From NCBI GenBank assembly GCA_030828465.1, contig JAURCL010000001.1, positions 1 through 64,000 of the forward strand: a stretch of DNA of 64,000 nt, written 5' to 3'. The translations under genes were made by a program, and so were the position numbers. The stretch comes from Acidimicrobiales bacterium. GTDB lineage: Bacteria > Actinomycetota > Acidimicrobiia > Acidimicrobiales > Ilumatobacteraceae. This document shows, one piece after another, positions 17,402-30,671 of this stretch (position 1 is the stretch's first letter; the number at the start of each line of letters is the position of its first letter). The notes under the pieces are model-generated. The model saw only the letters and a program-made list of their open reading frames with translations. It made no database searches and was not told the origin of the DNA.

Positions 17402-18784
17402 TTAGAGGGGCGTGTTGCCGTGGCGCCGCCGGACGAGCTGCTCGCGCTTGTCGGCGAGCATGTCAAGGGCGGCCGCGACCTCTCGTCGGGTGTCCGCCGG
17501 GTCGATGACCGCATCGACGTAACCGCGCTCGGCCGCGGTCCACGGATTGAGCAGGCGTTCGGAGTAGTCGGCCTCGAACGCGGCCCGTTCCTCCGCGGAC
17601 GCCCGCCGTTGCAGAATCGCCGCCGCCTGCCCGGCGCCCATGACCGCGAGCTCGGCCCATGGCCAAGCGAGACAGATGTCGTTGCCCATCCGCTTGGAGT
17701 CCATGACGATGTAGGCGCCTCCGTAACTCTTGCGGAGGATGATGCAGATTCGGGGCACGGTTGCCCGGCCGTAGGCGAACACGAGTTGCGCTCCGTGGCG
17801 GATCATCCCCTTCCACTCGAGGTCCTTGCCCGGGTAGAAACCCGGCGTGTCGACGAAGGTGATAATCGGCAGGTTGAAGGCGTCACAGGTGGCGACGAAT
17901 CTCGCTGCCTTCTGGGAGGCCGGGATGTCGAGGGTGCCCGCGAGGGCGAGCGGTTGATTGGCGACCACTCCGACCGGCCGGCCGGCGACCGTGGCGAACG
18001 CGGTCACGATGTTTGACGCCCAGCGGCCGCGGACCTCGAGCAGGGAGTCTCCGTCGACCACGGCATCGATGACCTCGCGGACGTCGTAACTCCCCGTAGA
18101 CGATTCAGGGATGAGCTCGCCTGCCTCCGCGCAGAGCCGATGGGGTGGGTCGGTCACGGACCAACGTTCCGGCTCCCGGTCGCAGTGGTCGGGCAGATAT
18201 CCGAGAATGTCGCTCACCGCCTCCGCCGCTGCCTCTCGGTCCGCAACGACCGAGCAGGGAAGTCCGGCGTGCCGATCGAGAGTCCCCGCGCTTCCGAGTT
18301 CATCCTTGGACACGTCAACACCGGTGAATTGGCGAACCATGAGCGGACCATTGACGAAGGCGTAGGAGCGCTCGGTCATCACGGTGAAGTCGACGAGACC
18401 AAGGATCAGCGCGGGTCCAGAGACCGCGGGGCCGTCCACGATCGCGAAGGTGGGCACCACGCCCGAACACCGGGTCAGCACTCGCGCCACGCGCCCCCAG
18501 CCATGGAGTGGGGCAATGCCCTCCGCGATATCCGCGCCGGCGCTGTTCACCACCATGACGAACGGGAGTCGTTCGGCGAGGGCCGCCTCCGCTCCAGCGA
18601 GCATCACATCGGTCATCGGAGACCTGAGCGGCGGGGCGGTTTCGCTGCCTTCGAATTCGACCCAGACGACTCGCCGACCATGGAGGTGTCTGATTACCGC
18701 TCGAACCGGTCCGGGGACACCGGCGGCGAGGTCGACATCAGGAACGTCGGTTCCGAACGCCGGAACCTCTCGCGTCTCGGGCAC
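17402..18784 (-). CDS. acyl-CoA carboxylase carboxyltransferase (beta-type) subunit
   Basis: A 460-residue carboxyltransferase with two crotonase-like halves. The C-terminal half carries FNLPIITFVDTPGFYPG, RKSYGGAYIVMDSKRMG and NPWTAAERGYVDAVI, all standard for acyl-CoA carboxylase beta chains. The first half (GPAVSGPALILGLVDF) is divergent and shorter than in classic PccB (about 520 residues). No zinc ribbon is seen. It would transfer carboxyl from biotin to an acyl-CoA, but no biotin carboxylase or carrier gene is adjacent. TAGTCT ends six bases before the GTG start, so it is probably leaderless and monocistronic. Confidence 0.88.
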   Translation of the reverse strand: MPETREVPAFGTDVPDVDLAAGVPGPVRAVIRHLHGRRVVWVEFEGSETAPPLRSPMTDVMLAGAEAALAERLPFVMVVNSAGADIAEGIAPLHGWGRVARVLTRCSGVVPTFAIVDGPAVSGPALILGLVDFTVMTERSYAFVNGPLMVRQFTGVDVSKDELGSAGTLDRHAGLPCSVVADREAAAEAVSDILGYLPDHCDREPERWSVTDPPHRLCAEAGELIPESSTGSYDVREVIDAVVDGDSLLEVRGRWASNIVTAFATVAGRPVGVVANQPLALAGTLDIPASQKAARFVATCDAFNLPIITFVDTPGFYPGKDLEWKGMIRHGAQLVFAYGRATVPRICIILRKSYGGAYIVMDSKRMGNDICLAWPWAELAVMGAGQAAAILQRRASAEERAAFEADYSERLLNPWTAAERGYVDAVIDPADTRREVAAALDMLADKREQLVRRRHGNTPL

Positions 18785-18790
18785 CGTCTG

Positions 18791-18796
18791 AGACTA
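18791..18796 (-). promoter_or_regulatory. -10 element of the carboxyltransferase gene
   Basis: TAGTCT on the minus strand ends six bases before the GTG start codon, indicating a leaderless transcript. Confidence 0.5.
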
Positions 18797-18801
18797 GAGC
18801 G

Positions 18802-19740
18802 TCAGCCGGTCGCGAAGGGGTGCCCGTCCGGGCCGACCTCCAGATGAATCCCCGGCTGGTCGGCCGCGTGGGCGGCGACGACGACACGCAGGGCCGAATG
18901 AACCGCGCTGGTGGCGGCGCTCGGGTTTGGGCGCCGTCGGTGGGCCCACGCGACCACACGGCGGGGGAGGTCCTCGACGCTGATTCGATCGATCCCTTCG
19001 CCGAGGTCACGAGCGGCCGTCGCGGGGACGATGGCCGGACCGTGGCCCGCGAGCGCGAGCGTTGTGAGGAGCCGGACACCGTCGATCTCCGCCGCCGCTC
19101 GCAACATGGTTCCGCTGGTGGCGGCGGCCCGATCGATGATCCGCCGCAGGGCGGCTCCCTTGGGCGGCAACAGCAGAGGGGTCTCGCGCAGGTCGCTCAG
19201 GGTGACGCCGCTGGCGCGGTGCATGCGGTGACCACGAGGCACGAGGAGAAGGAGCTCCTCTGAGAACAATGTCTCCGCGGAGAGGTCAGGTTCGTCGATC
19301 GGGAGATGGATGACTGCGGCGTTGAGCAGGCTGGTGAGCACATTGGGGACGAGGGCCGAGGTGCTTCCCTCACTCAGGACCGTGTGCACCAGGGGATGCC
19401 GACGGCTCATCTCCTCCATGAGACCCGGCGCGAGCCACTCGGCCGCGGTTCCGATCATGCCCACCCGGGCCTCGCCGGAGACCTCGGAGTCGAGAGAGGC
19501 GATATCCGAGGCGATGTCATCGAGCTCGTTGAGGATTCGGCGCGCTCGTTCGAGCACGCGCTCGCCCTCGTCGGTGAGGCGGCCTGCTGACCGGTCGATG
19601 AGGGTGACCCCGAGCTCGCGCTCCAGTTTTCCGATGTGACCAGACACGTTGGACTGGACGGTGAAGAGGGCTCGGGCAGCGGCCGAAAAGCTGCCGTGAT
19701 CGGCGATCGCCACGAGCGCGGAGAGTTGCCGGAGATCCAT
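18802..19740 (-). CDS. LysR-family transcriptional regulator
   Basis: A 312-residue LysR protein. The N-terminal helix-turn-helix reads LVAIADHGSFSAAARALFTVQSNVSGHIGKLE, and the C-terminal part is a periplasmic-binding-like effector domain. LysR proteins usually control a divergent gene; here the divergent unit is the 6C-type RNA gene, and a palindrome lies at 19783-19802 in the shared region. The gene directly downstream is the carboxyltransferase, which has its own promoter. TATCGT ends eight bases before the ATG. The effector is unknown. Confidence 0.9.
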   Translation of the reverse strand: MDLRQLSALVAIADHGSFSAAARALFTVQSNVSGHIGKLERELGVTLIDRSAGRLTDEGERVLERARRILNELDDIASDIASLDSEVSGEARVGMIGTAAEWLAPGLMEEMSRRHPLVHTVLSEGSTSALVPNVLTSLLNAAVIHLPIDEPDLSAETLFSEELLLLVPRGHRMHRASGVTLSDLRETPLLLPPKGAALRRIIDRAAATSGTMLRAAAEIDGVRLLTTLALAGHGPAIVPATAARDLGEGIDRISVEDLPRRVVAWAHRRRPNPSAATSAVHSALRVVVAAHAADQPGIHLEVGPDGHPFATG

Positions 19741-19748
19741 CTCAGAAA

Positions 19749-19805
19749 ACGATACCGGCTATCTCCAACTTCAACTTGCGTGATGCACGAACACACGTGC
19801 ATACT
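19749..19805. promoter_or_regulatory. divergent control region, LysR gene / 6C-type RNA
   Basis: Minus-strand TATCGT (19749-19754) serves the LysR gene. On the plus strand TTGCGT (19776-19781) and CATACT (19800-19805), 18 bases apart, look like -35 and -10 elements. Between and over them is a perfect inverted repeat ATGCACG-N6-CGTGCAT (19783-19802), a likely operator that would occlude the RNA promoter. Confidence 0.55.
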
Positions 19806-19811
19806 TTCACA

Positions 19812-19917
19812 AGCAGAACGACGCGAGTACACCCCCCATGTACCGCTCGGGGAAGCGGCGGTTCGCCGCTGACTTCCAGGTTGAGACGCCCCGACCCCCA
19901 TCGGGGCGTTTCCCGTT
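19812..19917 (+). ncRNA. 6C-type small RNA
   Basis: A non-coding stretch with a promoter at its left and an intrinsic terminator at its right. It holds a hairpin with stem GTACA/TGTAC (19827-19831, 19839-19843) whose loop is CCCCCCA. A middle hairpin AGCGGC/GCCGCT lies around 19854-19870. The terminator hairpin has loop CCCCCA. Two stem-loops with C-runs in their loops define the actinobacterial 6C RNA family (called B11 in mycobacteria), whose C-rich loops are reported to pair with G-rich mRNA sites. The second loop has five C's rather than six. The ends are estimated. Confidence 0.75.
19886..19917 (+). terminator. intrinsic terminator of the 6C-type RNA
   Basis: A perfect nine-base stem ACGCCCCGA/TCGGGGCGT (19886-19894 and 19901-19909) with a six-base loop is followed by TTTCCCGTTTCT. 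In 6C RNAs the second C-loop hairpin doubles as the terminator. Confidence 0.75.
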
Positions 19918-19953
19918 TCTGAGTTTTTCGGCAGGCGGACACCGACCTGCGGG

Positions 19954-20619
19954 TTAGTCGGGAGGCCCCGGCAAGGGAGCCCCGTCGAAGCGATCGACGG
20001 TCGCGAATGATGAGACCGGTCGGCGACTCAACTTCGATACCCGGCGCTCCGGTTCGCCAATGAAGATCAGGGCGGCCAACGCGTGATGCTCCGGAAGGCC
20101 GATGACCTCGGCCACCGAACCCTCGACTCGGGTGACAAATGTGGTGAGCACACCGCCTAGGCCACGTCGCGACGCTGAGAGGAGGATGCTCCAGCAGAAC
20201 GGGTAGATCGACGCTCCCGCGGCCAGTGGGAGGCGCTTCGATGACGAGTCCATGGCGGCGATCGCTCGGAGGTCCGCGGCGACCGCGAGCACTGCGGGCA
20301 CTCGGTCGATTGCGTCGATCAGCGGATTCGGACGGCCGGCCTCGACAGCCTCGGGAGGTTCGCCGTCGACCACGCTGAACGGCACGCGTCCGTCCTCAGT
20401 GATGGCCACGTAGTCGTCCCAGACCGGCCGGGTCGCCTCCACCACCGTGGATCGGATGGTCCGGTCCCGTAATGACACCACGCGCCAGGGCTGTCGGTTG
20501 CCCCCTGATGGGGCGAACCGGGCGTCGTCGAGGATCGCGTGGATCTCATCTTCGGTGACCTCGCGCTCGGTGAAGGTTCGCGAGGCGCCGGTCGTGCGGA
20601 GCAGGTCGTCAGGCTCCAC
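19954..20619 (-). CDS. nitroreductase-family protein
   Basis: A 221-residue protein with SRTFTEREVTEDEI at the N-terminus, the flavin loop DARFAPSGGNRQPWRVVSL and a C-terminal SRRGLGGVLTTFVTR segment. It is divergent from the other two nitroreductases in the window. The GTG start lies 11 bases inside the 3' end of the aconitase gene, so it is translated from the aconitase transcript. The link to aconitase is not explained by any pathway I know. It would reduce an unknown substrate with NAD(P)H and FMN. Confidence 0.85.
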   Translation of the reverse strand: MEPDDLLRTTGASRTFTEREVTEDEIHAILDDARFAPSGGNRQPWRVVSLRDRTIRSTVVEATRPVWDDYVAITEDGRVPFSVVDGEPPEAVEAGRPNPLIDAIDRVPAVLAVAADLRAIAAMDSSSKRLPLAAGASIYPFCWSILLSASRRGLGGVLTTFVTRVEGSVAEVIGLPEHHALAALIFIGEPERRVSKLSRRPVSSFATVDRFDGAPLPGPPD

Positions 20620-22879
20620 CCGAGGAGACCCGTTCCCGCACGATGTTCAGGGCGGAGCCGGCGACGAACCACTCGACTTGCTCCGGGCTGAAGGTGTGCG
20701 ATGCCTGGAACTCCTCGGATGACCCGTCGGGACGCTCGATACGGCAGGTGACCTCCTGACCGGGGACCGGGGGGAGATCGAGGACACTGATCCGATCGCG
20801 CTCGCCGATGCGATCGTAGGTGTCGGGATCGACGAAGGTCAGCGGAACCATTCCCTGCTTCTTCAGGTTGGTCTCGTGGATGCGCGCGAACGATCGCGCG
20901 AGCACCACCACCCCATTTCGGAAGCGTGGCTCCATGGCGGCGTGCTCCCTCGATGATCCCTCGCCGTAGTTGCGGTCGCCGATGGCGACCCAACGGATGC
21001 CGGCTTCGTGGTAGCGGCGGGCGATCTCGGGGTAGGCCCGACGGCCATCGTCGGTGACGTCGAGTCCGATGCCGACTTCGCCGTCGAAATCATTGACCGC
21101 GCCAGCGAAGAGGTTGCCCGAGATGTTCTCCAGGTGTCCTCGATACTTGAGCCAGGGACCAGCAGCAGAGATGTGGTCCGTCGTGCATTTGCCGCGCGCC
21201 TTCATCAGCACCGGCAGCGCCTCGTAGTCCTGTCCGTCCCACGCGGGGAAAGGGTCGAGCAACTGCAGGCGATCGCTCGTTGGCGCGACCTCGACGGTGA
21301 CCGAGCTCCGGTCGGCTGGCGGAGGGGTGAACGTGTCCTCGCCTGGGTCGTAACCGGCGGCGGGAAGCACCTCTCCAACCGGTGCGTCGAGTCGCACCTC
21401 GGTGCCATCGGGCGCGGTGATCGTGTCGATGACCGGATCGAAGTCGAGTCGCCCGGACAGGGCGATCGCCATCACCGTGTCGGGCGAGGTGACGAACGAG
21501 AGCGTGTTCGGGGAACCGTCGTTGCGCTTCGGGAAGTTCCGGTTGAAGGAGTTCACGATCGTGTTGGGCGTGCCCGTGGTGGATTCGGGACGACTCCACT
21601 GGCCGATACACGGCCCGCAGGCGTTGGCGAGGACCGTCGCCCCGACAGCCTCGAGGTCAGCGAGGATGCCGTCGCGCTCGATCGTCGCTCGGGTCTGCTC
21701 GGAGCCCGGGGTGACGAGGAGCTCGGTTCGCGCTGTGAGCCCGTGAGCCGCCGCCTGTCGAGCGATCGCTGCGGCGCGGGTGAGGTCCTCGTAGGAGGAG
21801 TTCGTGCAGGAGCCGATGAGCGCCGCCGACACCTCGAGCGGCCAGTCGTTCTCAGCCGCGGCCGCGCCGACACCCTCGCCACCGACGCGATGGGCGCGAT
21901 CGGGGGAGTGCGGACCGTTGATCAGTGGCCGGAGCGAATCGAGGTCGATCTCGATGAACTCGTCGTAGTGGGCGCCCTCGTCGGCGCGGAGGTGCTCAGC
22001 AACGGCATCGGCGGCATCCGCGATCCCTCCGCGGCCGGTCGCGCGGAGATAGGCGGCCATCTGGGTGTCGTAGCCGAAGAGGGAGGTGGTGGCACCGATC
22101 TCCGCCCCCATGTTGCAGATGGTCGCCTTGCCGGTCGCCGAAATCGAGTCGGCTCCCGGGCCGTGGTACTCGACGATCGCACCGGTGCCCCCCTCGACGG
22201 TGAGACGGCGCGCCACCTCGAGGATCACGTCCTTCGGCGACGACCAGCCGCTCAGGTTGCCAATCAGTTTGACGCCAATCACCTTCGGCCAGCGAACGTT
22301 CCAGGGGAAACCGGTCATCACGTCGACGGCGTCAGCACCGCCGACGCCGATCGCCACCATGCCGAGGCCTCCGGCGTTCGGCGTGTGGCTGTCGGTGCCG
22401 ATCATCATGCCGCCCGGGAACGCGTAGTTCTCGAGCACGACCTGGTGGATGATCCCCGAACCCGGACCCCAGAATCCGAGTCCGTATTTCGCCGAGACGC
22501 TGCGCAGGAAGTCGTACACCTCGCGGTTGATGTCGATCGCGACGCCGAGGTCGATGGATGCCCCGACCTTGGCTTGAATGAGGTGATCGCAGTGGACCGT
22601 CGAGGGCACCGCCGCCTCGGGAAGCCCCGCCGTCATGAACTGCAGAAGAGCCATCTGCGCGGTGGCGTCCTGCATGGCGACTCGGTCGGGATGAAAATCG
22701 GCGTAGGAGGCTCCGCGCTCCAACTCTTGGCCCTCGGGATCGGCCAAATGGTTGACGAGGATTTTCTCGGCGAGGGTCAAGGGGCGACCCAGCCGCCGTG
22801 AGGCGATCGACACCCGCTCGGGAAGTGTCGCGTATACGCGCTCGACGAGTTCGACGGGGGTGGAGGAGCTGACGGCCAT
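20609..22879 (-). CDS. acn: aconitate hydratase, mitochondrial type
   Basis: A 756-residue aconitase. It has HCDHLIQAKVG, MIGTDSHTPNAGG, the cluster cysteines in IGSCTNSSYEDL and ANACGPCIGQW, and a C-terminal swivel domain with GDRNYGEGSSREHAAMEPR. Its length and motifs fit the mitochondrial branch rather than the roughly 900-residue AcnA common in actinobacteria. It interconverts citrate and isocitrate. ATG 22879 is preferred to an in-frame GTG at 22888 because TATAGT (22887-22892) would start transcription at the ATG. Confidence 0.95.
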   Translation of the reverse strand: MAVSSSTPVELVERVYATLPERVSIASRRLGRPLTLAEKILVNHLADPEGQELERGASYADFHPDRVAMQDATAQMALLQFMTAGLPEAAVPSTVHCDHLIQAKVGASIDLGVAIDINREVYDFLRSVSAKYGLGFWGPGSGIIHQVVLENYAFPGGMMIGTDSHTPNAGGLGMVAIGVGGADAVDVMTGFPWNVRWPKVIGVKLIGNLSGWSSPKDVILEVARRLTVEGGTGAIVEYHGPGADSISATGKATICNMGAEIGATTSLFGYDTQMAAYLRATGRGGIADAADAVAEHLRADEGAHYDEFIEIDLDSLRPLINGPHSPDRAHRVGGEGVGAAAAENDWPLEVSAALIGSCTNSSYEDLTRAAAIARQAAAHGLTARTELLVTPGSEQTRATIERDGILADLEAVGATVLANACGPCIGQWSRPESTTGTPNTIVNSFNRNFPKRNDGSPNTLSFVTSPDTVMAIALSGRLDFDPVIDTITAPDGTEVRLDAPVGEVLPAAGYDPGEDTFTPPPADRSSVTVEVAPTSDRLQLLDPFPAWDGQDYEALPVLMKARGKCTTDHISAAGPWLKYRGHLENISGNLFAGAVNDFDGEVGIGLDVTDDGRRAYPEIARRYHEAGIRWVAIGDRNYGEGSSREHAAMEPRFRNGVVVLARSFARIHETNLKKQGMVPLTFVDPDTYDRIGERDRISVLDLPPVPGQEVTCRIERPDGSSEEFQASHTFSPEQVEWFVAGSALNIVRERVSSGGA

Positions 22880-22886
22880 GGGGTCC

Positions 22887-22892
22887 ACTATA
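22887..22892 (-). promoter_or_regulatory. -10 element of aconitase
   Basis: TATAGT on the minus strand, the best -10 match seen in the window, ends seven bases before ATG 22879 and overlaps the alternative GTG start. This argues for a leaderless mRNA from the ATG. Confidence 0.6.
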
Positions 22893-22932
22893 CGAAGCGG
22901 CTCGTCGGCGCGAGCAGGCCGTCTCGACGCGC

Positions 22933-23613
22933 TTAGACCCCCGAGTTGCCCCAGGTGTTCCAGTGCGTGAGGTCGCTCGCTGGGAGCCGCGAAGCGGGGC
23001 GGAAGTCAGTTCCGAGCGTGTGCGCGATCGGGAAGAGCCCACCCTGGCTGTATCGGTCGAAGGGGATACCGAGGAGGTCGGCCGCCATCTCCTCCCCACC
23101 GTTGATGAGGTGGAGCGTGGTCCATGCCGATCCCATGCCCCGCTCGCGGAGAGCGAGCATGAAACTCCACACGGCAGGAAGCAGCGAGCCCCAGAAGGCC
23201 GCCGAGGACCCCGAGGTCTCAGGTTTGCCCTCGATGCACGGGATCATCATCAGCGGGGAGCGCGCGAAGTTGTCGGCCAGATATTGCGCCGAGTCGACCA
23301 CCCGGTCGGCTGCCTGCGCACGTGGATCACCATCGGCGTAGTTGGGTCTCGGGAGATTGCGGTAGAGCGCGAAGTTCTCGGCATAGATGCGGGCGAGCTC
23401 AGTCTTCTTCGCCTCGTCATCGACGAACACCCACTGCCAGCCCTGACGGTTCGAGCCAGTCGGAGCCTGCAGGGCGATGTCGAGCGCGTCCATCACGGTC
23501 TCGCGGGAGACCGGCCGATCAAAGTCGAGGCGCTTGCGCACACTCCGCGTCGTGGTCAACACCTGGTCGGCGTCAAGGCCGAGTCTTCCGTCGTCGGTCG
23601 TCTGATCGGTCAC
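22933..23613 (-). CDS. nitroreductase-family protein
   Basis: A 226-residue nitroreductase with TTRSVRKRLDFDRPVS, the flavin loop ALQAPTGSNRQGWQWVFV, SLLPAVWSFMLALRERGMGSAWTT-type helix and a C-terminal HWNTWG. The TGSNRQ loop and the C-terminus place it in a different subgroup from the other two here. Electron transfer from NAD(P)H through FMN is expected, but the substrate is unknown. The GTG start follows CACACT by six bases. It is divergent from the enoyl-CoA hydratase gene. Confidence 0.87.
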   Translation of the reverse strand: MTDQTTDDGRLGLDADQVLTTTRSVRKRLDFDRPVSRETVMDALDIALQAPTGSNRQGWQWVFVDDEAKKTELARIYAENFALYRNLPRPNYADGDPRAQAADRVVDSAQYLADNFARSPLMMIPCIEGKPETSGSSAAFWGSLLPAVWSFMLALRERGMGSAWTTLHLINGGEEMAADLLGIPFDRYSQGGLFPIAHTLGTDFRPASRLPASDLTHWNTWGNSGV

Positions 23614-23619
23614 CTGACG

Positions 23620-23681
23620 AGTGTGCCAGACGGACCGGTCGTCCTCGCGGTCGGTGCGAGCTCGAGTCGGTCTGTCAGACT
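23620..23681. promoter_or_regulatory. divergent leaderless promoters, nitroreductase / enoyl-CoA hydratase
   Basis: Minus-strand CACACT (23620-23625) and plus-strand CAGACT (23676-23681) each end exactly six bases before their start codons. Confidence 0.5.
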
Positions 23682-23687
23682 CGACGC

Positions 23688-24521
23688 ATGAGCAATGAGA
23701 TCGAGACCAGCGATCCGGAACGTGTTTCCCTCCGGATCGACTCGGGTGTCGCGGTGGTGCGGTTCGAGCGATCCGACAAGCGCAACGCGCTCGACGGGCG
23801 TCAGTTCCTCGCCATCGCGGCCGTTGGAGAGCAACTGAAGGCCCGACCCGACGCGCGAGTCGTCGTTCTCACGGGGTCGGGAGCGTCGTTCTGCGCCGGA
23901 CTCGACTTCTCCGGTTTCGCGGCGATGGTCGACGGGGGAATGGAAGAGGCCGGGTCCGACGGATCCCCCGGGCGTCTCACCGACTCGGGGCTCACCCATC
24001 TTGGGCAGCAGATCTGCTGGGTCTGGCAAGAGTTGGAGGTTCCAGTGGTCGCGGCCCTGCACGGTCACGCTCTCGGAGGGGGCCTCCAGATTGCCCTCGG
24101 TGCCGACATTCGGATCGCCCACCCCGCCACACAGCTCTCGGTGCGCGAGATCCACTGGGGGATCATCCCCGACATGACGGGGACGCTCATGCTCGACCGC
24201 CTTGTCCGGCCCGACATCGCCCGGGAACTGACGTTCACCGGCCGCGTCCTCGACGCCGAGGAAGGACACCGCCTTGGCCTGGTCACGAGCCTCAGCGAGA
24301 CGCCGCTCGAGGAGGCCATGGTTCTCGCGGGCGAGATCGCTTCCCGGAATCCGGAGGCGGTGCGCGCGGCCAAGCGGCTGCTCACCAGACGCGCTCACGA
24401 TGGATTCGCCGAACAATTCGCCGCGGAGCGCCGAGAGATCGCCGCGCTCATTGGCCGACCGAATCAGGTGGAGGCGATCACCGCCAACCTCGAATCGCGA
24501 CCTCCGGTCTTCAGCGACTGA
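23688..24521 (+). CDS. enoyl-CoA hydratase/isomerase family protein (crotonase)
   Basis: A 277-residue crotonase. The CoA-binding oxyanion loops are visible as [13 protein letters not shown] and [22 protein letters not shown], followed by [21 protein letters not shown]. The Glu expected at the first hydratase position is not evident, so it could be an isomerase, hydratase or hydrolase. The frame is open 122 codons further upstream, but the ATG at 23688 is chosen because CAGACT ends six bases before it and homology begins there. Confidence 0.9.
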   Translation: MSNEIETSDPERVSLRIDSGVAVVRFERSDKRNALDGRQFLAIAAVGEQLKARPDARVVVLTGSGASFCAGLDFSGFAAMVDGGMEEAGSDGSPGRLTDSGLTHLGQQICWVWQELEVPVVAALHGHALGGGLQIALGADIRIAHPATQLSVREIHWGIIPDMTGTLMLDRLVRPDIARELTFTGRVLDAEEGHRLGLVTSLSETPLEEAMVLAGEIASRNPEAVRAAKRLLTRRAHDGFAEQFAAERREIAALIGRPNQVEAITANLESRPPVFSD

Positions 24522-24565
24522 GTCTCCCTTGCCGGCTCGGCGGTGTCCATCGGGCGCCGCGCGGC

Positions 24566-24571
24566 TAAAGT
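24566..24571 (+). promoter_or_regulatory. probable -10 of gltBD
   Basis: TAAAGT would start transcription near 24578, giving a leader of about 47 bases. GGAG at 24615-24618 sits six bases before the ATG, so gltB appears leadered. Confidence 0.45.
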
Positions 24572-24624
24572 TTCCTGCCTGGGCCAACGTCGTCCCAGCG
24601 CCAACCCCCTACCTGGAGCGCTTC

Positions 24625-29173
<4,549 letters not shown>

Positions 29174-29181
<8 letters not shown>

Positions 29182-30625
29182 GTCGACGGGATTCCTGAAG
29201 TGGGAGCGCAAGTTGCCGGAGATGCGACCGGTGCCGGTGCGCCTGCGCGACTGGCGGGAGGTCTACGACGACTTCCCGGCCGACGAACTCCGCCTCCAAG
29301 CGGGCCGTTGCATGGACTGCGGCATCCCGTTCTGCAACAACGGGTGCCCCCTTGGCAATCTCATCCCCGATTGGAACGACCTCGTCTACCGCGAGCACTG
29401 GCGCGCCGCTCTCGATCGACTCCACGCCACGAACAACTTCCCTGAGTTCACGGGGCGTCTCTGTCCGGCTCCGTGTGAATCGGCCTGCGTGCTCGGAATC
29501 AACCAACCTGCGGTTGCGATCAAACAGGTCGAGGTGGAGATCATCGATCACGCCTTCGATCAGGGATGGGTCACGCCGCAGATCCCGTCGGTGCGCACGG
29601 GGAAGCGCGTCGCGGTGATCGGCTCGGGACCGGCGGGCCTCGCAGCGGCGCAGCAACTGACCCGCGCTGGGCACGAGGTGGTGGTCCTCGAGCGGGCCGA
29701 TCGGATCGGTGGACTCCTGAGGTACGGGATCCCCGAATTCAAGATGGAGAAGCGCCACATCGACCGGCGGCTCGAGCAGATGGCCGCCGAGGGCACCGAG
29801 TTCCGAACCGGGGCCGCCGTCGGCGAGAACATCGATGTCGACGTCCTGATGGCGAGCAACGACGCCGTGGTTCTCGCCTGCGGCGCGACGGCTTGGCGCG
29901 ACCTCGACGTTCCTGGACGCGATCTCGCCAATATCCATCAGGCGATGGAGTACCTGCCGCTCGCTAACCGGGTGCAACTCGGAGATATGGACGCCTCGCC
30001 GATCGACGTCAAGGGTCGAGATGTCGTGATCATCGGTGGCGGCGACACCGGCGCCGATTGCCTCGGCACGGCGCACCGTCAGGGCGCGGCGTCGGTGACC
30101 CAGCTCGAGATCATGCCCAGGCCGCCGGAGGAACGAGCCGCGTCGAACCCCTGGCCGCAGTACGCCATGGTCTACAAGGTGACCTCCGCTCACGCCGAGG
30201 GCGGGGAGCGGGTCTATTCGGTCAACACTGAGCGTTTCGTCGACGATGGCGAAGGGAACGTGCGAGCGCTCTTGGTTCACGAGGTGGAACTCATCGACGG
30301 TCGATTCCAGACGGTGGAGGGCACCGAACGGGAGATTCCCGCCGACTTCGTGTTCTTGGCTCTCGGCTTCGTTGGGCCCGAACGGGGCTCCTGGTTGGAT
30401 CAACTCGGTGTCCAACTCGACGAGCGCGGCAACGTCGCCCGGAACGAGCAGTACATGAGCTCAGTCCCCGGAGTCTTCGTAGCGGGCGACATGGGACGGG
30501 GGCAAAGCCTCATCGTCTGGGCAATCGCCGAGGGTCGCGCCGCAGCGGCCGGTGTCGACGAGTTCCTCATGGGGGAGAGTCGACTCCCGCGGCCGATCGG
30601 TCCGACCGCTCGTCCACTGGTGTGA
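29174..30625 (+). CDS. gltD: glutamate synthase small subunit
   Basis: A 483-residue NADPH-dependent GOGAT beta chain. It has the N-terminal double 4Fe-4S cysteine cluster ([20 protein letters not shown] and [10 protein letters not shown]), the FAD motif [15 protein letters not shown] and the NADPH motif [15 protein letters not shown], ending [18 protein letters not shown]. It feeds electrons from NADPH to the large subunit. The GTG start overlaps the gltB stop by eight bases, so translation is coupled. Confidence 0.97.
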
Positions 30626-30671
30626 GCCTCGGTGCCCCCGGGTCGGGAGCTGAACGGAATACGATGCGGGC

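Noticed and set aside
21008-22801. A 597-codon open frame opposite aconitase
   Set aside because: Shadow frame; no family match and strongly Arg/Val/Asp-biased composition.
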